Positions 35,596 through 47,102 of a DNA stretch of 64,000 nucleotides are shown here, piece by piece (the stretch's first letter is position 1; each line of letters opens with the position of its first letter). Source of the DNA: Echinarachnius parma (Eukaryota; Echinodermata; Echinoidea; Clypeasteroida; Echinarachniidae); NCBI GenBank assembly GCA_037951105.1, contig JBAMJV010001393.1, forward strand, positions 1-64,000. Direction: 5' to 3'. Below the pieces are notes generated by a model. The model searched no databases. It was given only the letters and a program-made list of their open reading frames with translations, and was not told the origin of the DNA. A program made the position numbers and the translations under genes.

Positions 35596-35760
35596 TACAC
35601 AAGGGCTCTGGGCAATTAAGCCCCAAAAATGCTGAAAAGTCCCCCCCCCCCCCCCCAAAAAAAAAAGAAGAAAGAAGTAAAATAGATAAAATTGTATTTA
35701 ATTTTGTAAAAGCTTACTACATTTGCACAGAGTTCAAGGCATAAACCAAATGTAGAGTTA
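35596..35760. repeat. AGCCCC-type hAT-like remnant with C run
   Basis: AATACACAAGGGCTCTGGGC is followed by a run of about 17 C and an A-rich stretch, ending just before exon 2. The ends are not defined. Confidence 0.6.
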
Positions 35761-35807
35761 TTATGTAATGTTATTAATCAATATTTGTTCTTCTTTCTTT
35801 CTTGCAG

Positions 35808-35976
35808 GGTGCTGGCAAGAAGACTACCTTGAACCCCAATGCCAAGGCATTCCAGAGTCCTAAGACACCAACGGGCTCCGTGAATTCAGACACTGGAGAC
35901 GGCTCACAGGACTGGGCGGACCATGATAGTGGCATCTCGGTTGCCTCGTCTCCCCAGGTAGCAATGAAATCACAAG
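35808..35976 (+). CDS. LARP4: LARP4/LARP4B-like protein, exon 2 (PAM2-type motif)
   Basis: Encodes residues 23-78. The acceptor is TTTCTTGCAG and the donor CAAG/GTGAGT, which leaves phase 1. The key element is LNPNAKAFQSP (residues 30-40), a PAM2-type motif that in this family contacts the MLLE domain of poly(A)-binding protein. Vertebrate LARP4 has tryptophan where this protein has phenylalanine (residue 37). The rest is Ser/Asp/Gly-rich and probably disordered (GDGSQDWADHDSGISVASS). A weaker donor-like CCCCAG/GTAGCA lies at 35958. The segment from 35861 on is repeated in tandem just downstream. Confidence 0.88.
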
Positions 35977-36041
35977 GTGAGTTACAAGTTAACAGTTTAA
36001 TGAGTTAAAAGGTTATTGATACATTTAGATTGACTGGGTCC

Positions 36042-36440
36042 TAAGACACCAACGAGCTCCGTGAATTCAGGCACTGGAGACGGCTCGCAGGACTGGGCGG
36101 ACCATGATAGTGGCATCTCGGTTGCCTCGTCTCCCCAGCTAGCAATGAAATCACAAGTTGAGTTACTAGTTACGGGTTTGATAAGTTAAAAAGTTATTGA
36201 TGAATTTAGTTGATTGAGTCCAAGGTTTAAACGGGCTCAGTGAATTCAGACACTGGAGACGGCTCACGGGACTGGGCGGACCATGATAGCGGCATCTCAG
36301 TTGCCTCGTCTCCCCAGGTCTACAGCAATGAAATTACAAGTTGAGTTACTAGTTATGGGTTTGATAAGTTAAGAAGTTACTGATAAATTTAGTTGACTAA
36401 GTCCAAAGATCTTACAGGGGTGGTGAATTCACAGGAGATC
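36042..36440 (+). pseudogene. Tandem partial copies of exon 2
   Basis: Two further copies of the exon segment 35861-35976 start at about 36042 and 36226, with a remnant at about 36423; the period is about 180 bp. Copy 2 differs from the exon at about 5 of 124 positions. The coding frame stays open in copy 2 and through CCCCAG in copy 3. Neither copy has the PAM2 part or a pyrimidine-rich acceptor, and the donor CAAG/GTGAGT has become CAAG/TTGAGT in both. Copy 3 keeps CCCCAG/GTCTAC. Most likely non-functional duplicates, although the exon part is better conserved than the intron part. Confidence 0.85.
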
Positions 36441-36679
36441 ACTCAAGATGTGTAAATGTTCACTAGAAATGTAAAAGAACAGTATGTTCATACAGGAAGG
36501 GAGATGAACATTCATGCACAAAAAAATATGGTCACAGTAACAAATTCCATTATAAACCAGAATGTAAGCCATTGTCATTGCATCAACCTTCCTGTGGTTG
36601 CACAGTTGGGCAAGTAAACTTTATTGTTATATTAATTAATGCAAACAAAGCTGATTAAAAAGAAACCAGTGAATATGGC

Positions 36680-37735
36680 AACGCTCGAAATTAACTTTTT
36701 TTGCTGGTGGCCCGATCGGGCAAGTAGAATTGGTATTTATCCAATATTGGTGGCCCGAAACAGAAATTTGGTGGCCCGAAAAAACAAGGAAAAACAAAAG
36801 AAAACAGTGACCGGTAATCTTAGCTTTTCATAAGAATTAATTAATGAAAATAACATCTAAAATCACCACCCTGATCAAAAATCCGTAAAGGAATATATAA
36901 ACCCAACATTGAATCAGTAAAAGGTAATTTTGGAGTGATGAAATGTTACAATTTCAGCCCTTTCTCTGTGCGATTTTGTCAACTTACAAGTTGAAAGTTG
37001 AAATTATACACAAAACAACATGCATGGGACTGAACTGGAACTCTCACAAAATTGGCATGAAACATCTACAAAAGTACAAAACTAGATAAAACAAAATCTG
37101 TACTACCTTATTATGAGTCCTATATTTGAAGTTCTTTCAAATTATGTGATGCTTTGAAAGATAATAAGGCCTTTCTGGCTTTCTTGCCCAAACGAATTTG
37201 CGCAAATTGGACTGAATTGAAGACAAGTCAAAGCATAGTTGCAGAGTTGACTAGACTGTGTGTGGCTATGCGAATTGCTGTATTAAGCTGATGTACATAC
37301 CGTCCCCATTTATAATACATGGGGCCGGGTCAGTACAAGGTACCAGCATGTGTGTACACTTCTAGTTCTACTTGTATGCACTAGTAGTAGACTGGTAAAT
37401 CAGTCTTTCTCTTTGTTGTTTGTCTCCCCAAGATGTCATAATTTTCATAGGCACCTCCAGAACGAGATGAATTTTTCTGTCTAATCACGCACATTTCTCC
37501 AGATTATCGCCGTTAGCAGATTTGCGCTCGCTATTTTGTTGATTTTTTCCACTGATTTCCTTTGTTTTTTATGCCTGGTTTTGGCGATGTTTGAAATGTC
37601 AAATTTTCAGATTTACATTTGGAAATCTTACTGGCCCAATCGGGCCACTAAAATAGAGCAATTATGATTTTTTGGTGGCCCGACAGAGATTTTTGGTGGC
37701 CCCGGGCCATCGGGCCTGTGCTAATTTCGAGCGTT
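36680..37735. mobile_element. Mutator-like element, 1.06 kb
   Basis: The ends AACGCTCGAAATTA and TAATTTCGAGCGTT are a 14-bp perfect inverted repeat. They are flanked by the 9-bp direct repeat GAATATGGC (36671-36679 and 37736-37744). A 9-bp duplication suits the Mutator group. Subterminal blocks GGTGGCCCGATCGGGCAAGT and GGTGGCCCCGGGCCATCGGG resemble the CAGGGCTCG family. I see no transposase frame. Confidence 0.82.
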
Positions 37736-38099
37736 GAATATGGCAATGAAAACATACTTGGTTATGTGGTGGTCAGAGCCAGCTATCCACATTCAAGTTC
37801 AAATATCCATCTCTCACTTGAATAATTCAGTTTTGTCTCCATCCATCTATTTATGGCACATATATGACATTTCGTTTGGCTAAATATGTTAATGAAATCC
37901 TGCACTCTGGATGGTAATGGAGAGAGGCAGAGAGCCGAGAGATATTGAACAGAGGGAAATTTTGGTATCTATTTTTAGAATTGGTGAAAACAAAAAATCA
38001 AACTTTGCATAATTGAAGTGGGGAAATGTACCAATTTAGGAGAGGAGAAGGAACATGAGTGCATGAGGGAATGTAACTTATTCAGTACAGGACAATATC

Positions 38100-39790
38100 G
38101 TATGAAAAAGGGAGATTTAATGTGTGAAACGGAGGGGGGGGGGACATTAAATATAATGGGAGAGGGGGGGGGGGAATATAAATAGGATTACGGTAATTTA
38201 CTGATTTAGGAAAGAAAAGAAAGGGATATTACATGCATGAAAATATTGAGAAAATGAGAGAAATAAACAGATTTTTGGAAAGGAACAAAGGGGAAGATAA
38301 TGTTCATGTATGAATAATTGAGAAATTAAGAAAGGGGGAAATTAGGCCAGATTGGTAGAAAAGCTGCTGTTTATTTTGGAATTGGTCAAATGAAATGACT
38401 TGGAGAAGAAAAGCGAGAGATTACAGCCATAAAGAATGGATAATTATAGAGAAAGGGAATGTAGCGATTTTGCAGTGAAAGCCGCCGTATGTCGACCTGG
38501 CATTTATTTGTGTGGATGGTATTTCTCATTCTGACCGTTTTCATTTCTAAAAGGGGTTTATTTACATGATTCAAGAGAAGAAACTTGAGAGATTACATGT
38601 ACATTCACAAAGAATGGATAAGAATGGAGAACAAAAATGGGGGAATGTAGCATTTCGCCATATGTGCACACAGTATTTGTGCGGATGGCATTTCTTATTT
38701 TGACTATGAAAGCTGAGTACTGCGTACATTTTGGAAAGGGTAAAATCAAATGATTACAGAGAAGAAAAGAAAGATAATATCCATAATAAATGGTGTTCTA
38801 AATCAAAATGGGGGATTGTAGCTATTTTGCAGCAAAAGCCGCCGTATGTGCACATGGCATTTGTGTTTTCGGATGGCATTAAAGTGTGCGGGGGAAGAGC
38901 ATTCTGTTTACAGAGGCCAGATGCAAACCTGTGAGGCGAGCGAGTCTGATGACGTAGATGGTAATAAGGCACAGAATAGAGCGGGGTAAACAGGTAGCTC
39001 ACGGACAAATGCTATTCTTAGCTCCGTGTCTAGGCAATGGAGAGCTTGGGAGGGAGAGGGAGGGAGGTGGAGAGTGAGAGGAAGAAAGAAAGAGAGGAGA
39101 TTATTTAGCAGAGAGAGCTGGACAGAGTACATGTATGTTACATAGATGGGAAGAGGGAACAAATTGGGAAAGGAAGAGAGAAAGACTGAGAAATGTAGAG
39201 AGAGGAGAAATATAGAAAGAGGAATACAGATTCAGAGAAAGATAGAGGAGAGAGTATATTATGACAAAGATGGGGAAAGGGGAAAATGAGAAAGGAAGAG
39301 AGAGACTAAGAAAGATGGAGAGAAACAGTGAGACACAAGGACATATGGAGAGGAAGAGAAAGAGACAGGAAGACAGTGAGGAGAGACAAGAGAAAGACAG
39401 AATCAGATAAGAGTCAGAAAGATAGAAGGGAGGGAAAACAGAAGATATAGAGAGGGAAAGAGGAAGAGTAGGGGGAGAGAGAACAAAATTTAGTAAAAGG
39501 AAAAGGGAAGATGGGTGAAGAGAGAATTAAAGAAAGACGAGAGCGAAAGAGTGACATGGGCAAATATTGGTAGAATAAAGATGCAGAGTGCAAGAGAGAG
39601 AGAAGGGAGAAGAGGTGGAGTAAGCAAAGTAGAGAGCATCACGTGATGTAATGTAATAAAGGAAGGGTACGAGAGAGAAAAGGATGAATGTGGAGAGAGG
39701 AAGAGGGACAGAAGGGAGTGCGAAGGATAATTCTATAGAGAGAGACGGAGAGAGACGAGAGGGAAGTTGTTGATACGAAGATGCGAAAGG
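38100..39790. repeat. Long purine-rich tract
   Basis: The plus strand is strongly A/G-biased, above all at 39040-39790, where GAGAGA, GGAAGAG and AAAGACAGA motifs dominate for about 750 bp. At 38395-38890 there are three diverged tandem units of about 180 bp sharing GCCGCCGTATGT/GCCATATGT and CGGATGGCATTT. Reading frames on the minus strand here are Ser/Leu/Pro-rich by composition only. Confidence 0.85.
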
Positions 39791-40739
39791 CAAATTACGA
39801 ACGGCATATTGTAGGCTTTTCTTAAATAAATTTGTGCATCAAATTTACATATCTATTTTAGTTCAAGTCTGTTTTTCCATGTAGGGCAAAAACAAAATGG
39901 GTAGAACATTTATTTATCCAAATTCATGCAGATCTTTGTGTACAACCCTTATGTATACAGATTGTACATTATGCACCAGTGTATTGTTACATTTTGATGA
40001 CCTTTATCTTGTGGTGCGCTTTTGTGAATGATTTATGAGTGAGGTATTGAACGTGCGGTGTACTGTATGTAGTGTGTAGGACAAGTAGGCACACAGCATG
40101 TGGGTGTAAAATCAATTTCAAATTTGTATTACTTTCACATTTAGGCGTGCATGTATTTTAAAACGATAACAATGGAGAGAAAACGGTCCTGAGTGTTAAA
40201 TTTATAAAAAGCCATTTGGGAGGGTCTAAAGATTATTTATGCATGCATGTGGGTTGATATGGTAACAGTGGTAAGAAAATGCAAGTGTTAAATGTTTATT
40301 GGGAAGGTTTAGAGATTAAAAAACAGGCTAATTACAAATTGACAACCAGAGTGTATGAGATATTACTGTTAAATTAAACAAACAGTGTTGTATGAATTTT
40401 GAAATGGTAACAATGAAGACTGGAGAGAAATATACATGTGTTGAATTATAAAAGCAATATATGATTAGGAGGGTCTAGGGAGGAAAAAACCAAACGGTTT
40501 AATTACCTCCAACTTGTTAGAGATTTTTCTTGGTGAAGTGAGAGTGATCGACATTTAAACGCTTAGTGAATAGAGGGAGTGCACAAGATTTAGACCACGT
40601 GAAGTGAGAGGGTGCGCAAGATTTAAGACGTGAAGAAAGAGAGGTGTGCACAAGATCAAGATCTAGACAAATCGGAGTGAGAGTGGGCAAGATTTAGTCA
40701 GCTCGGCGTGTGAATAGAGATGTTTTTCTTGCGTAATGT

Positions 40740-41215
40740 TTTCGCTCCAGTGCCCATCCCCTTCATGGTTGCATGCGTAGAAGCCTGCCTTTAACCGATG
40801 TATTCCCAAAATAATTTCAAATGATGCCATGATTATGTGGTGTCTTTTCATGTGCTCGAGGGCAGTGATTACATGGTGTTTTTTAATTTGTTGGAGAGGG
40901 TTCAAGCGTAACCATTTAAGGTTGGTGTGGGTGTACAATTGCGTAATGCACAGTATACGTCTTCAGCATATTCCATAGTGTTTTAAATGGAGTAAACACC
41001 ATGACACTTTGTCAAATGTACTTGAATGAACCATTTTATTCCCAACAAACAAGCATTTCAAATGATGCACTGACTGTACATGCCAATGTGTAATTTGTTT
41101 TGAGAGGGTTAAAATGAAACCACTAAGGGTGGTGTGGGCGTACAAATGCGTAATGCAAATGTACATTATGTCTACAACATATTCCATATTGCTTGAAATG
41201 GTTTAAACAAACATG
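40740..41215. repeat. Tandem duplication of about 230 bp
   Basis: Two units share GAGAGGGTT, GGTTGGTGTGGGTGTACAA/GGTGGTGTGGGCGTACAAA, TGCGTAATGCA and CATATTCCATA in the same order. Confidence 0.72.
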
Positions 41216-41359
41216 CCACTGTCCAATGTATTGCGTGTAATGGTAGATAATTTTCTACATTTGATACAGTGTGGGGTAACCTTTGAATTTTGGACTCCCA
41301 CCCCCTACTACATTTTATCTTCTCTCAAGAGGCTTGATTTAATAAACTTATATCAACAC

Positions 41360-41560
41360 ACATGCATGCACGCACAAACACACGCTAATATATACACGTG
41401 CATGTGCACATACACATACACACGCACACACACATACACACACACACACAAACGTACACACACACACACAAACAGGCACATACAAACGTACACACATACA
41501 GACACATACTAACACATACACAAACACACACACAAACACGCACATACAGCTAAACATCTA
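41360..41560. repeat. CA-rich microsatellite
   Basis: About 200 bp of interrupted CACACA, ACATACAC and AACACACA repeats, which open spurious frames on both strands. Confidence 0.92.
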
Positions 41561-42506
41561 CGCCCACGCTGCAAGGAGTAGGTGGATTCTAATTTCCACA
41601 GAGCATTTCTTCTGTTTTCCCCCACTTCTGTAAATTATGCCCTTCGGGAATAGGTTGTTGTCATAAATTTGCCCATGTAGACTGATCATCAATCAGATTT
41701 AATGTGTACAGTAAGTGGAATATTAATCGCTTTCACTATCACTCAGGAGAGCATGAGTGCTGGAGAAATAAATGCGGTTTACTGATTACCAAATGCAACT
41801 GGTGTATTTTTTCTCTCTTTATCTCCATTGATACATTTACGTAACTAACAAAATCTGTATTTTTTGCTCACCAATCCTAGGCTAGTAGTGAACATGTACT
41901 AGTACTAAATTACTTGAACTGAAGAATAGTAAGGTTATCAATCAGCTTAATGTGTACAGTTAGCGGCATCGCTTTCACTATCGGGTAGCATGAGTGCAGC
42001 TGGTGAAAGAAATGTGTTTTTTTGTCCTTCATTATTATGCTTTGTATACCAAACTCCATCCCACCTTTGAAATAATTAATCAAGCCCAGTCTTCACCCTA
42101 TATGTACACTTCTACATTTATCCAATATTCATTTTCTTGTATGAAAGTAGACCTTCTTGAAAGTGTATGCACCAACGATGTCTTCAACCTCAATGTTTCC
42201 ATACATGTGCCATTCCCTTATAATGACTGATGTGAACTAATTAATATTTAACCGAACCATAATTGTATTTGTTAATCGTACCCGATTACCAATTTTAAAG
42301 TGACTGCAGCATCGTGTTGGAGGGCACTTTAAAAATCTGCGTAAATGTATGCATGCATTCATGTGAACGTGTAATATACAGACTCTGTATCACCCATTTA
42401 TTATTTGTTGTTTTGTTTACCTTTGTATCTCTTCCCTTCTTACCCCCCTCTCTTACCCCCCCCCCCTCTCTTACCCCCTCTCTCACCCCCTCTTGCCCCT
42501 ACTCAG

Positions 42507-42659
42507 GACCCTCCGGCACCTTCCAGATGAACGGCGACATGGGCAAGTTCTCCGCACTTGGTTACCCACCCACCCCCGAATCCCCCGTCTTTCCCCTCGC
42601 CAACGGGCACTTGTTTGGATCCGAGTACCCCTACCTCCCCGATGGCCAAATTGTGACTG
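42507..42659 (+). CDS. LARP4: LARP4/LARP4B-like protein, exon 3 (linker)
   Basis: Encodes residues 79-130 (the first and last codons are split). The acceptor follows about 80 bases of C/T, ending CCCTACTCAG, and the donor is ACTG/GTAAGT. Entry and exit are both phase 1, so the exon could be skipped without breaking the frame. The peptide is Pro/Gly-rich (GYPPTPESPVFPLANGHLFG) with no fold visible. It fits the variable linker between the PAM2-type motif and the La motif in LARP4 proteins. GC content and codon use stand out from the surrounding intron. Identified mainly by frame and splice-site fit. Confidence 0.82.
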
Positions 42660-42799
42660 GTAAGTGGCAAGATCGAGTGAGCGAGTTGCGTGCATGCCCA
42701 TGAGTGAGTGGGTTTTGTGTGGTAACGTTTGCTCCAGTGGAGGTGGTTTAATCCAACTCTAGAGTAGCTTCTTATGTCGTGACAGTCACTAACTTGGGG

Positions 42800-42921
42800 G
42801 AGTTGCCTAAAGAGTCGCGATTAATCGCAAGTCAGAAAATGCGCCCCAATGCACAAACTGGGTTGGCTCAATTGCACATGTTTTCTGACTTGTGATCAAA
42901 TCACAACTCTTATATAATGCA
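42800..42921. repeat. Diverged hairpin element, CCGTTGCAGAAAGAG family
   Basis: Inverted blocks CTAAAGAGTCGCGATTAATC and GATCAAATCACAACTCTT, with internal AAGTCAGAAAATG and CATGTTTTCTGACTT, match the plan of 14935-15103. The outer GC ends have decayed. Confidence 0.55.
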
Positions 42922-43295
42922 GATGTGACAAATGCAGGTTTTGCAAAAAAAAGTTCCTTCTGATGTACTTGATAATCGACATCCTAAGGTCGCAAGTGTT
43001 GGTTTTGCACAGTATTTGCTTTTGTGGACGTTCTTAGATCCCAGTAGACTAGTGACATTCACGAACTTGATGTGACAAGTTTTTTTTCCTAAAACCTAGA
43101 AAGCTAATTTGGTTTTGTACAGAATTAGGCTAGAAAACTGTTGAATACCTTAAAAATATGCTTGTGCTAGATAAACATACAGATTCACGATTAATTGTAT
43201 TATTATTTCCTAGGATCAACTGATTAATCGTGAATCTTTATGTTACTGGGCCCTTTACATGTTTGCAAAGAGTATACATGTAATTAACAATATCC

Positions 43296-43935
43296 AAGAA
43301 AATTATTGCATTTCTGGGCAGATCGAGTTTAGGATTTTAAATGATGGTGGAATATTGGCAATAAAGGTGGAATATTGGCAATAAAGGTGAATGGACAGTC
43401 CACCTCCCCTATGTATGGGATGATTTCAACATAATTAACACCATCATTGATATGCTTGGGACGTACATGTATACAGAAAATTATTGCATTCTCGGCATTA
43501 AGTTTAGGATTTCAAATGATAGTGAAATATAAGCAATTGGAGGTGAATGGACAGTCGACCTTCCTCACATATGGGATGCTTTCGACATAATTAACACCAT
43601 AATTTATACTTGGGATGTACATACAGAAAATTATTGCATTCTCAGCATTGAGTGAAAGATTTCTGCTGATGATGAAAGAATATTAGCAATAAAGGTGAAT
43701 GGACAGTCGGCCTTCCCCATGTATGGGACGCTTTCGACATAATTAATACCATCATTCATACTTAGAATGTACATGTATACAGAAATTTATTGCATGATTC
43801 TCAGCATTAAGTCTACTTAGGGTATCTGCAGATGGTGGAATATTGGCAATAATAATGATAATAATAATACACTTGATCTACATAGCGCAGGTTTATGATC
43901 GGTAATAAAGGTGAATGGACAGTCGGCCTTCCCCT
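43296..43935. repeat. Tandem repeat, about 150-bp unit
   Basis: GGTGAATGGACAGTC recurs at about 43387, 43543, 43693 and 43910, each followed by GGGA-G-TTTC/TTT-ACATAATTAA and AGAAAATTATTGCATT. Four diverged units; no frame is conserved across them. Confidence 0.78.
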
Positions 43936-44429
43936 TGGGACGATTTTTAACATAATTAACACCATCATTCATACTTGGCATGTACAGTGTGTATGTATGT
44001 TGCTAGGTGTCCATGCATTTGCAGGCACACCCTTCTTGCTAACACCTGCGCCACACAAGGTGTGATCGCAGTCCAGTTTGTTTCCGCTCTGTCGCAATTT
44101 ATGTCTTTTCTCACTTTCTCTTTTCCTTTTTTGTCTGTCACTCTTATCATACTGTCTCTGGTCATTTCTTCACGCTCTCTCTTTTAAAATTTTATTTAGG
44201 CTTATTGATTTTGTTTCCTTTATCTGCTCATTTTAAATTCTCTGCAAATATTTAAATGAAATATTTATTAATTTATTTGGGAACGATATATTCGTCTCAA
44301 GATCTGTTTAATCTTTCAAGCTATTTATCCATCCCTCTGCTAGGTCACAGGCAATTGCCATTTGCAAAAAGAGTGATTTCTATCTTTTAGCTGTCCGTTT
44401 GTGTCTTTCACTCAGTCCCGCTAATAATC

Positions 44430-44590
44430 TTTCTGTCGCGCTCCCTATCCCCCGTCTTCCCCTATATCTCTTCCACTCTCCCCCTCTCTCCTCCTCTGTA
44501 CACCACTCTCTACCTCTCTCCTCCACTCTCTCCCTCCTTCCTCCACTCTCTTTCTCTCTGCTACACTCTCCCCTGTCACCCCCTCCATCA
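44430..44590. repeat. Pyrimidine-rich CTCTCC tract
   Basis: Low-complexity C/T sequence, mostly CTCTCCCC and CCACTCTC units. Confidence 0.8.
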
Positions 44591-44838
44591 CCTTGCATCT
44601 TACATCGCTAATGCTAGCTAGGTCACCGACTCAGAGCGATAGTAATATCTGTACGATGTCCATTCTCAATTAGTCTCGGTTTACCCCGAGGGTGCAATGT
44701 ACATACATATATCTCGCTGATGTAATCTCAACGAGACCTAGAGTGGCCATTATTTTTGCTCATTAATTCAGGTTTTAATGTAAAATATGGGGAGAAAGCG
44801 TAGCAGCAGCAGGCTGCAACATAAAAATTGCATAAAAT

Positions 44839-46659
44839 ATATGGGCAATTCCAAGGTAACAGCGTGACGGTCGGAGGGTGTTTCTCACGATGAAAGTCTA
44901 AATAACTCACAAAATAAAAATGTCCAGAACCAAATTTTGATATGCATCTGTTACCACTATCCTACCAATTATTTACAATAGGAAAGAAAATCAAAATTCC
45001 CACTAAATTATGAATTATGAATATCAATATCTGCGGTAACAGCGTGACGGCAAAAAGACATGGGTTTCTTACATGGTAAGAAACTAAGCAAACTCTGTGA
45101 ACTACAGGAACATTTTGCAATTTTGTCACATTGATTCTTTGTACTAGACATCAAGCTAGAACATCCAAATAAAAATGTAGAAAAAATCCAATGTTCATAG
45201 TAAATATGATATCATAAACATATCTGTGCACGGTAACAGCGTGACAGTAACAGCGTGACCTCTGAATTGTACATGTTATATATATATGGGAGATATTGAT
45301 GAGATGAATAAGATTATATAATTTTGATGTAGTCATCCAGAATCTATACAGAACTAGATGAATGGGTAATATAACCCAGATGCTCTGAAATGATGGTTCG
45401 CATGACACAAATTTGCAGCCTAGCGCCCTCTATTGATCAAAAATGTTTTGGGGCATAACTGAAATTCTTATCTTTTTCAGAATTTAGTTTGAGGAACCAT
45501 CAAATATCAAAACCAAAATACAAACTTAATTGCAACAATGAAATATTAGACCTTTGACATCTGACCTTTGACCTTATTTCTCAAATTAGCATACAAATGT
45601 TTAATTCTATGTCGGCACAGTGCATATCTACAAGTGATTTGTTTCATGTAACATGATTTCAATGTCAGTAAGTTTTTGTGTTTGAATTGGTAATTATCCG
45701 AGTGACCTTTGACCTGTGCTCCAAACATTTTCATAGAATTTTCTTTTATCTACAGTACTCTTTCTACCATTAATTCTGGCATTTTTTTGTGAGATAAACA
45801 ATAAACTACAATAATTTGACCCATTGACCTTTGACCCCATGACCAAATTCTATAATCAGGTCATCTACTTCACTGAACGCATACCAGTATTAATTATCAT
45901 GTCATCCTTCAAGGATTCTTGAAATATCTTGAGAATAATATATTTTTTGCATATTAATTAGCTGTGACCTTTGACCTTTGACCTCATGGCCCCAAAATGT
46001 ATCAGATCATCCATACCTCTGAATACATGTCTTGTACAAAGTTTGAACAGAATCCATCCAACGATTCTTGAGATATTGCAAAAAAAAAGTAGGTTGCGTC
46101 ACGCTGTTACCCTAAAAGTAACAGCGTGACCAAATTGATATTGCTTAGATTAATTAGTGGTAAAAGATAATGCTGCTATTTAGCATCCATAATATAGCCC
46201 TATGGGCGAATGAAGAAGAAACAAAAAATAATTTCATTCCCATTCATATTTTTCCAGAAATATTAAAAATACCTGTTTTTAGGGTAACAGCGTGACATAT
46301 AGATGACTATAAATGAAACATTCACTGAAGCAGAACAAAGAGCGAAAATGCCGAAATTTATATTTATCTGATAAATTGAAGTAATGTTCTTACCAACACT
46401 GAAAGAAAATTTTATGAAAACCTATTTTTGCAGCTCTTTTGAGCTTAATATTTACAAGTATATTTTGTGAAAATAATTGAAAATTAATTTATGCTAATTA
46501 ATTCCTATGAAATAATAGTTTACGCAAACATTTTTTTTGAACAAAATGCATTTCTGAATAGTTTAATCTTTAAGCTTTAATTTGATACCAAATATGTTAT
46601 TATTCGACGAATTTGAAAAATGGGTGCTTATGTCAATGTTTGCTTGGAATTGCCCATAT
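44839..46659. mobile_element. 1.8-kb element with seven GTAACAGCGTGAC motifs
   Basis: Bounded by a 17-bp perfect inverted repeat: ATATGGGCAATTCCAAG (44839-44855) and its complement (46643-46659). The 13-mer GTAACAGCGTGAC occurs at 44856, 45036, 45233, 45247, 46118 and 46284, and inverted at 46098; the first copy abuts the left end. The inverted pair at 46098-46130 forms a hairpin with a 7-base loop. Between 45540 and 46090 are units of about 120-140 bp with TGACCTTTGACCT, homologous to those inverted in 13471-14518. No long reading frame. Probably a non-autonomous DNA transposon whose superfamily I cannot name. Confidence 0.75.
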
Positions 46660-47102
46660 GGCACTTTCTATTATCATTTGATAGTTCCCACTCACCCTAT
46701 ATGTGATACTTTCAGGTCTAATTTGAGACCTCCTGTCTCATCTCGTCTCTCTTTTGATATAAATTATTCATAGGAAAGCTCTTGGTTTCAAAATCGAAAC
46801 TGATGCCTCAATTAAAAGCTTGTTCTGAAATGTTAATATATTTTGTCATTGAGACTTTCAGAATGCATTTTAAGTGAATTCTATTGTACAATTTGTTTCT
46901 TTCTAGCCAGGCCCAAATCCAAATTGTTATGATGGTAATAATGGAAACAATACATATGAATAAATCCTTAAAATGGGAAAGTTGGGACATTAAAATTTAT
47001 GAACCTGTTCATTTTAACTAGCCATCTGCGTAAGAACGATGTCGACAACCTTCTTTGACCAAAAATAAAGAGATGCATGAATGAATAGAATACTCTGGCA
47101 GT

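Larger units (their letters stand above)
12521..35807 (+). other. Intron 1 of the LARP4-like gene (23.3 kb)
   Basis: Runs from the GTAAGT donor to an acceptor with a long pyrimidine tract ending TTTCTTGCAG. It is full of inverted-repeat elements, annotated separately. The stretches 12521-13470, 15104-16225, 21490-22092, 30861-32219 and 32851-35595 show no recognisable gene or named repeat apart from short CA/TG runs (for example about 33860-33890). Open frames in it, including a 168-codon one at 22914-23420, have no recognisable domains and look like chance. Confidence 0.75.
35977..42506 (+). other. Intron 2 of the LARP4-like gene (6.5 kb)
   Basis: From GTGAGT to a very long pyrimidine tract ending CCCTACTCAG. 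It contains tandem copies of exon 2, a Mutator-like element, a purine-rich tract and CA repeats, listed separately. 39795-40560 and 41560-42300 hold nothing else I can name, apart from a short diverged direct repeat around 41690-41760 and 41937-42005. Confidence 0.75.

Noticed and set aside
39527-39793. Ser/Leu/Pro-rich frames on the minus strand
   Set aside because: They follow from the purine-rich tract read on the other strand.
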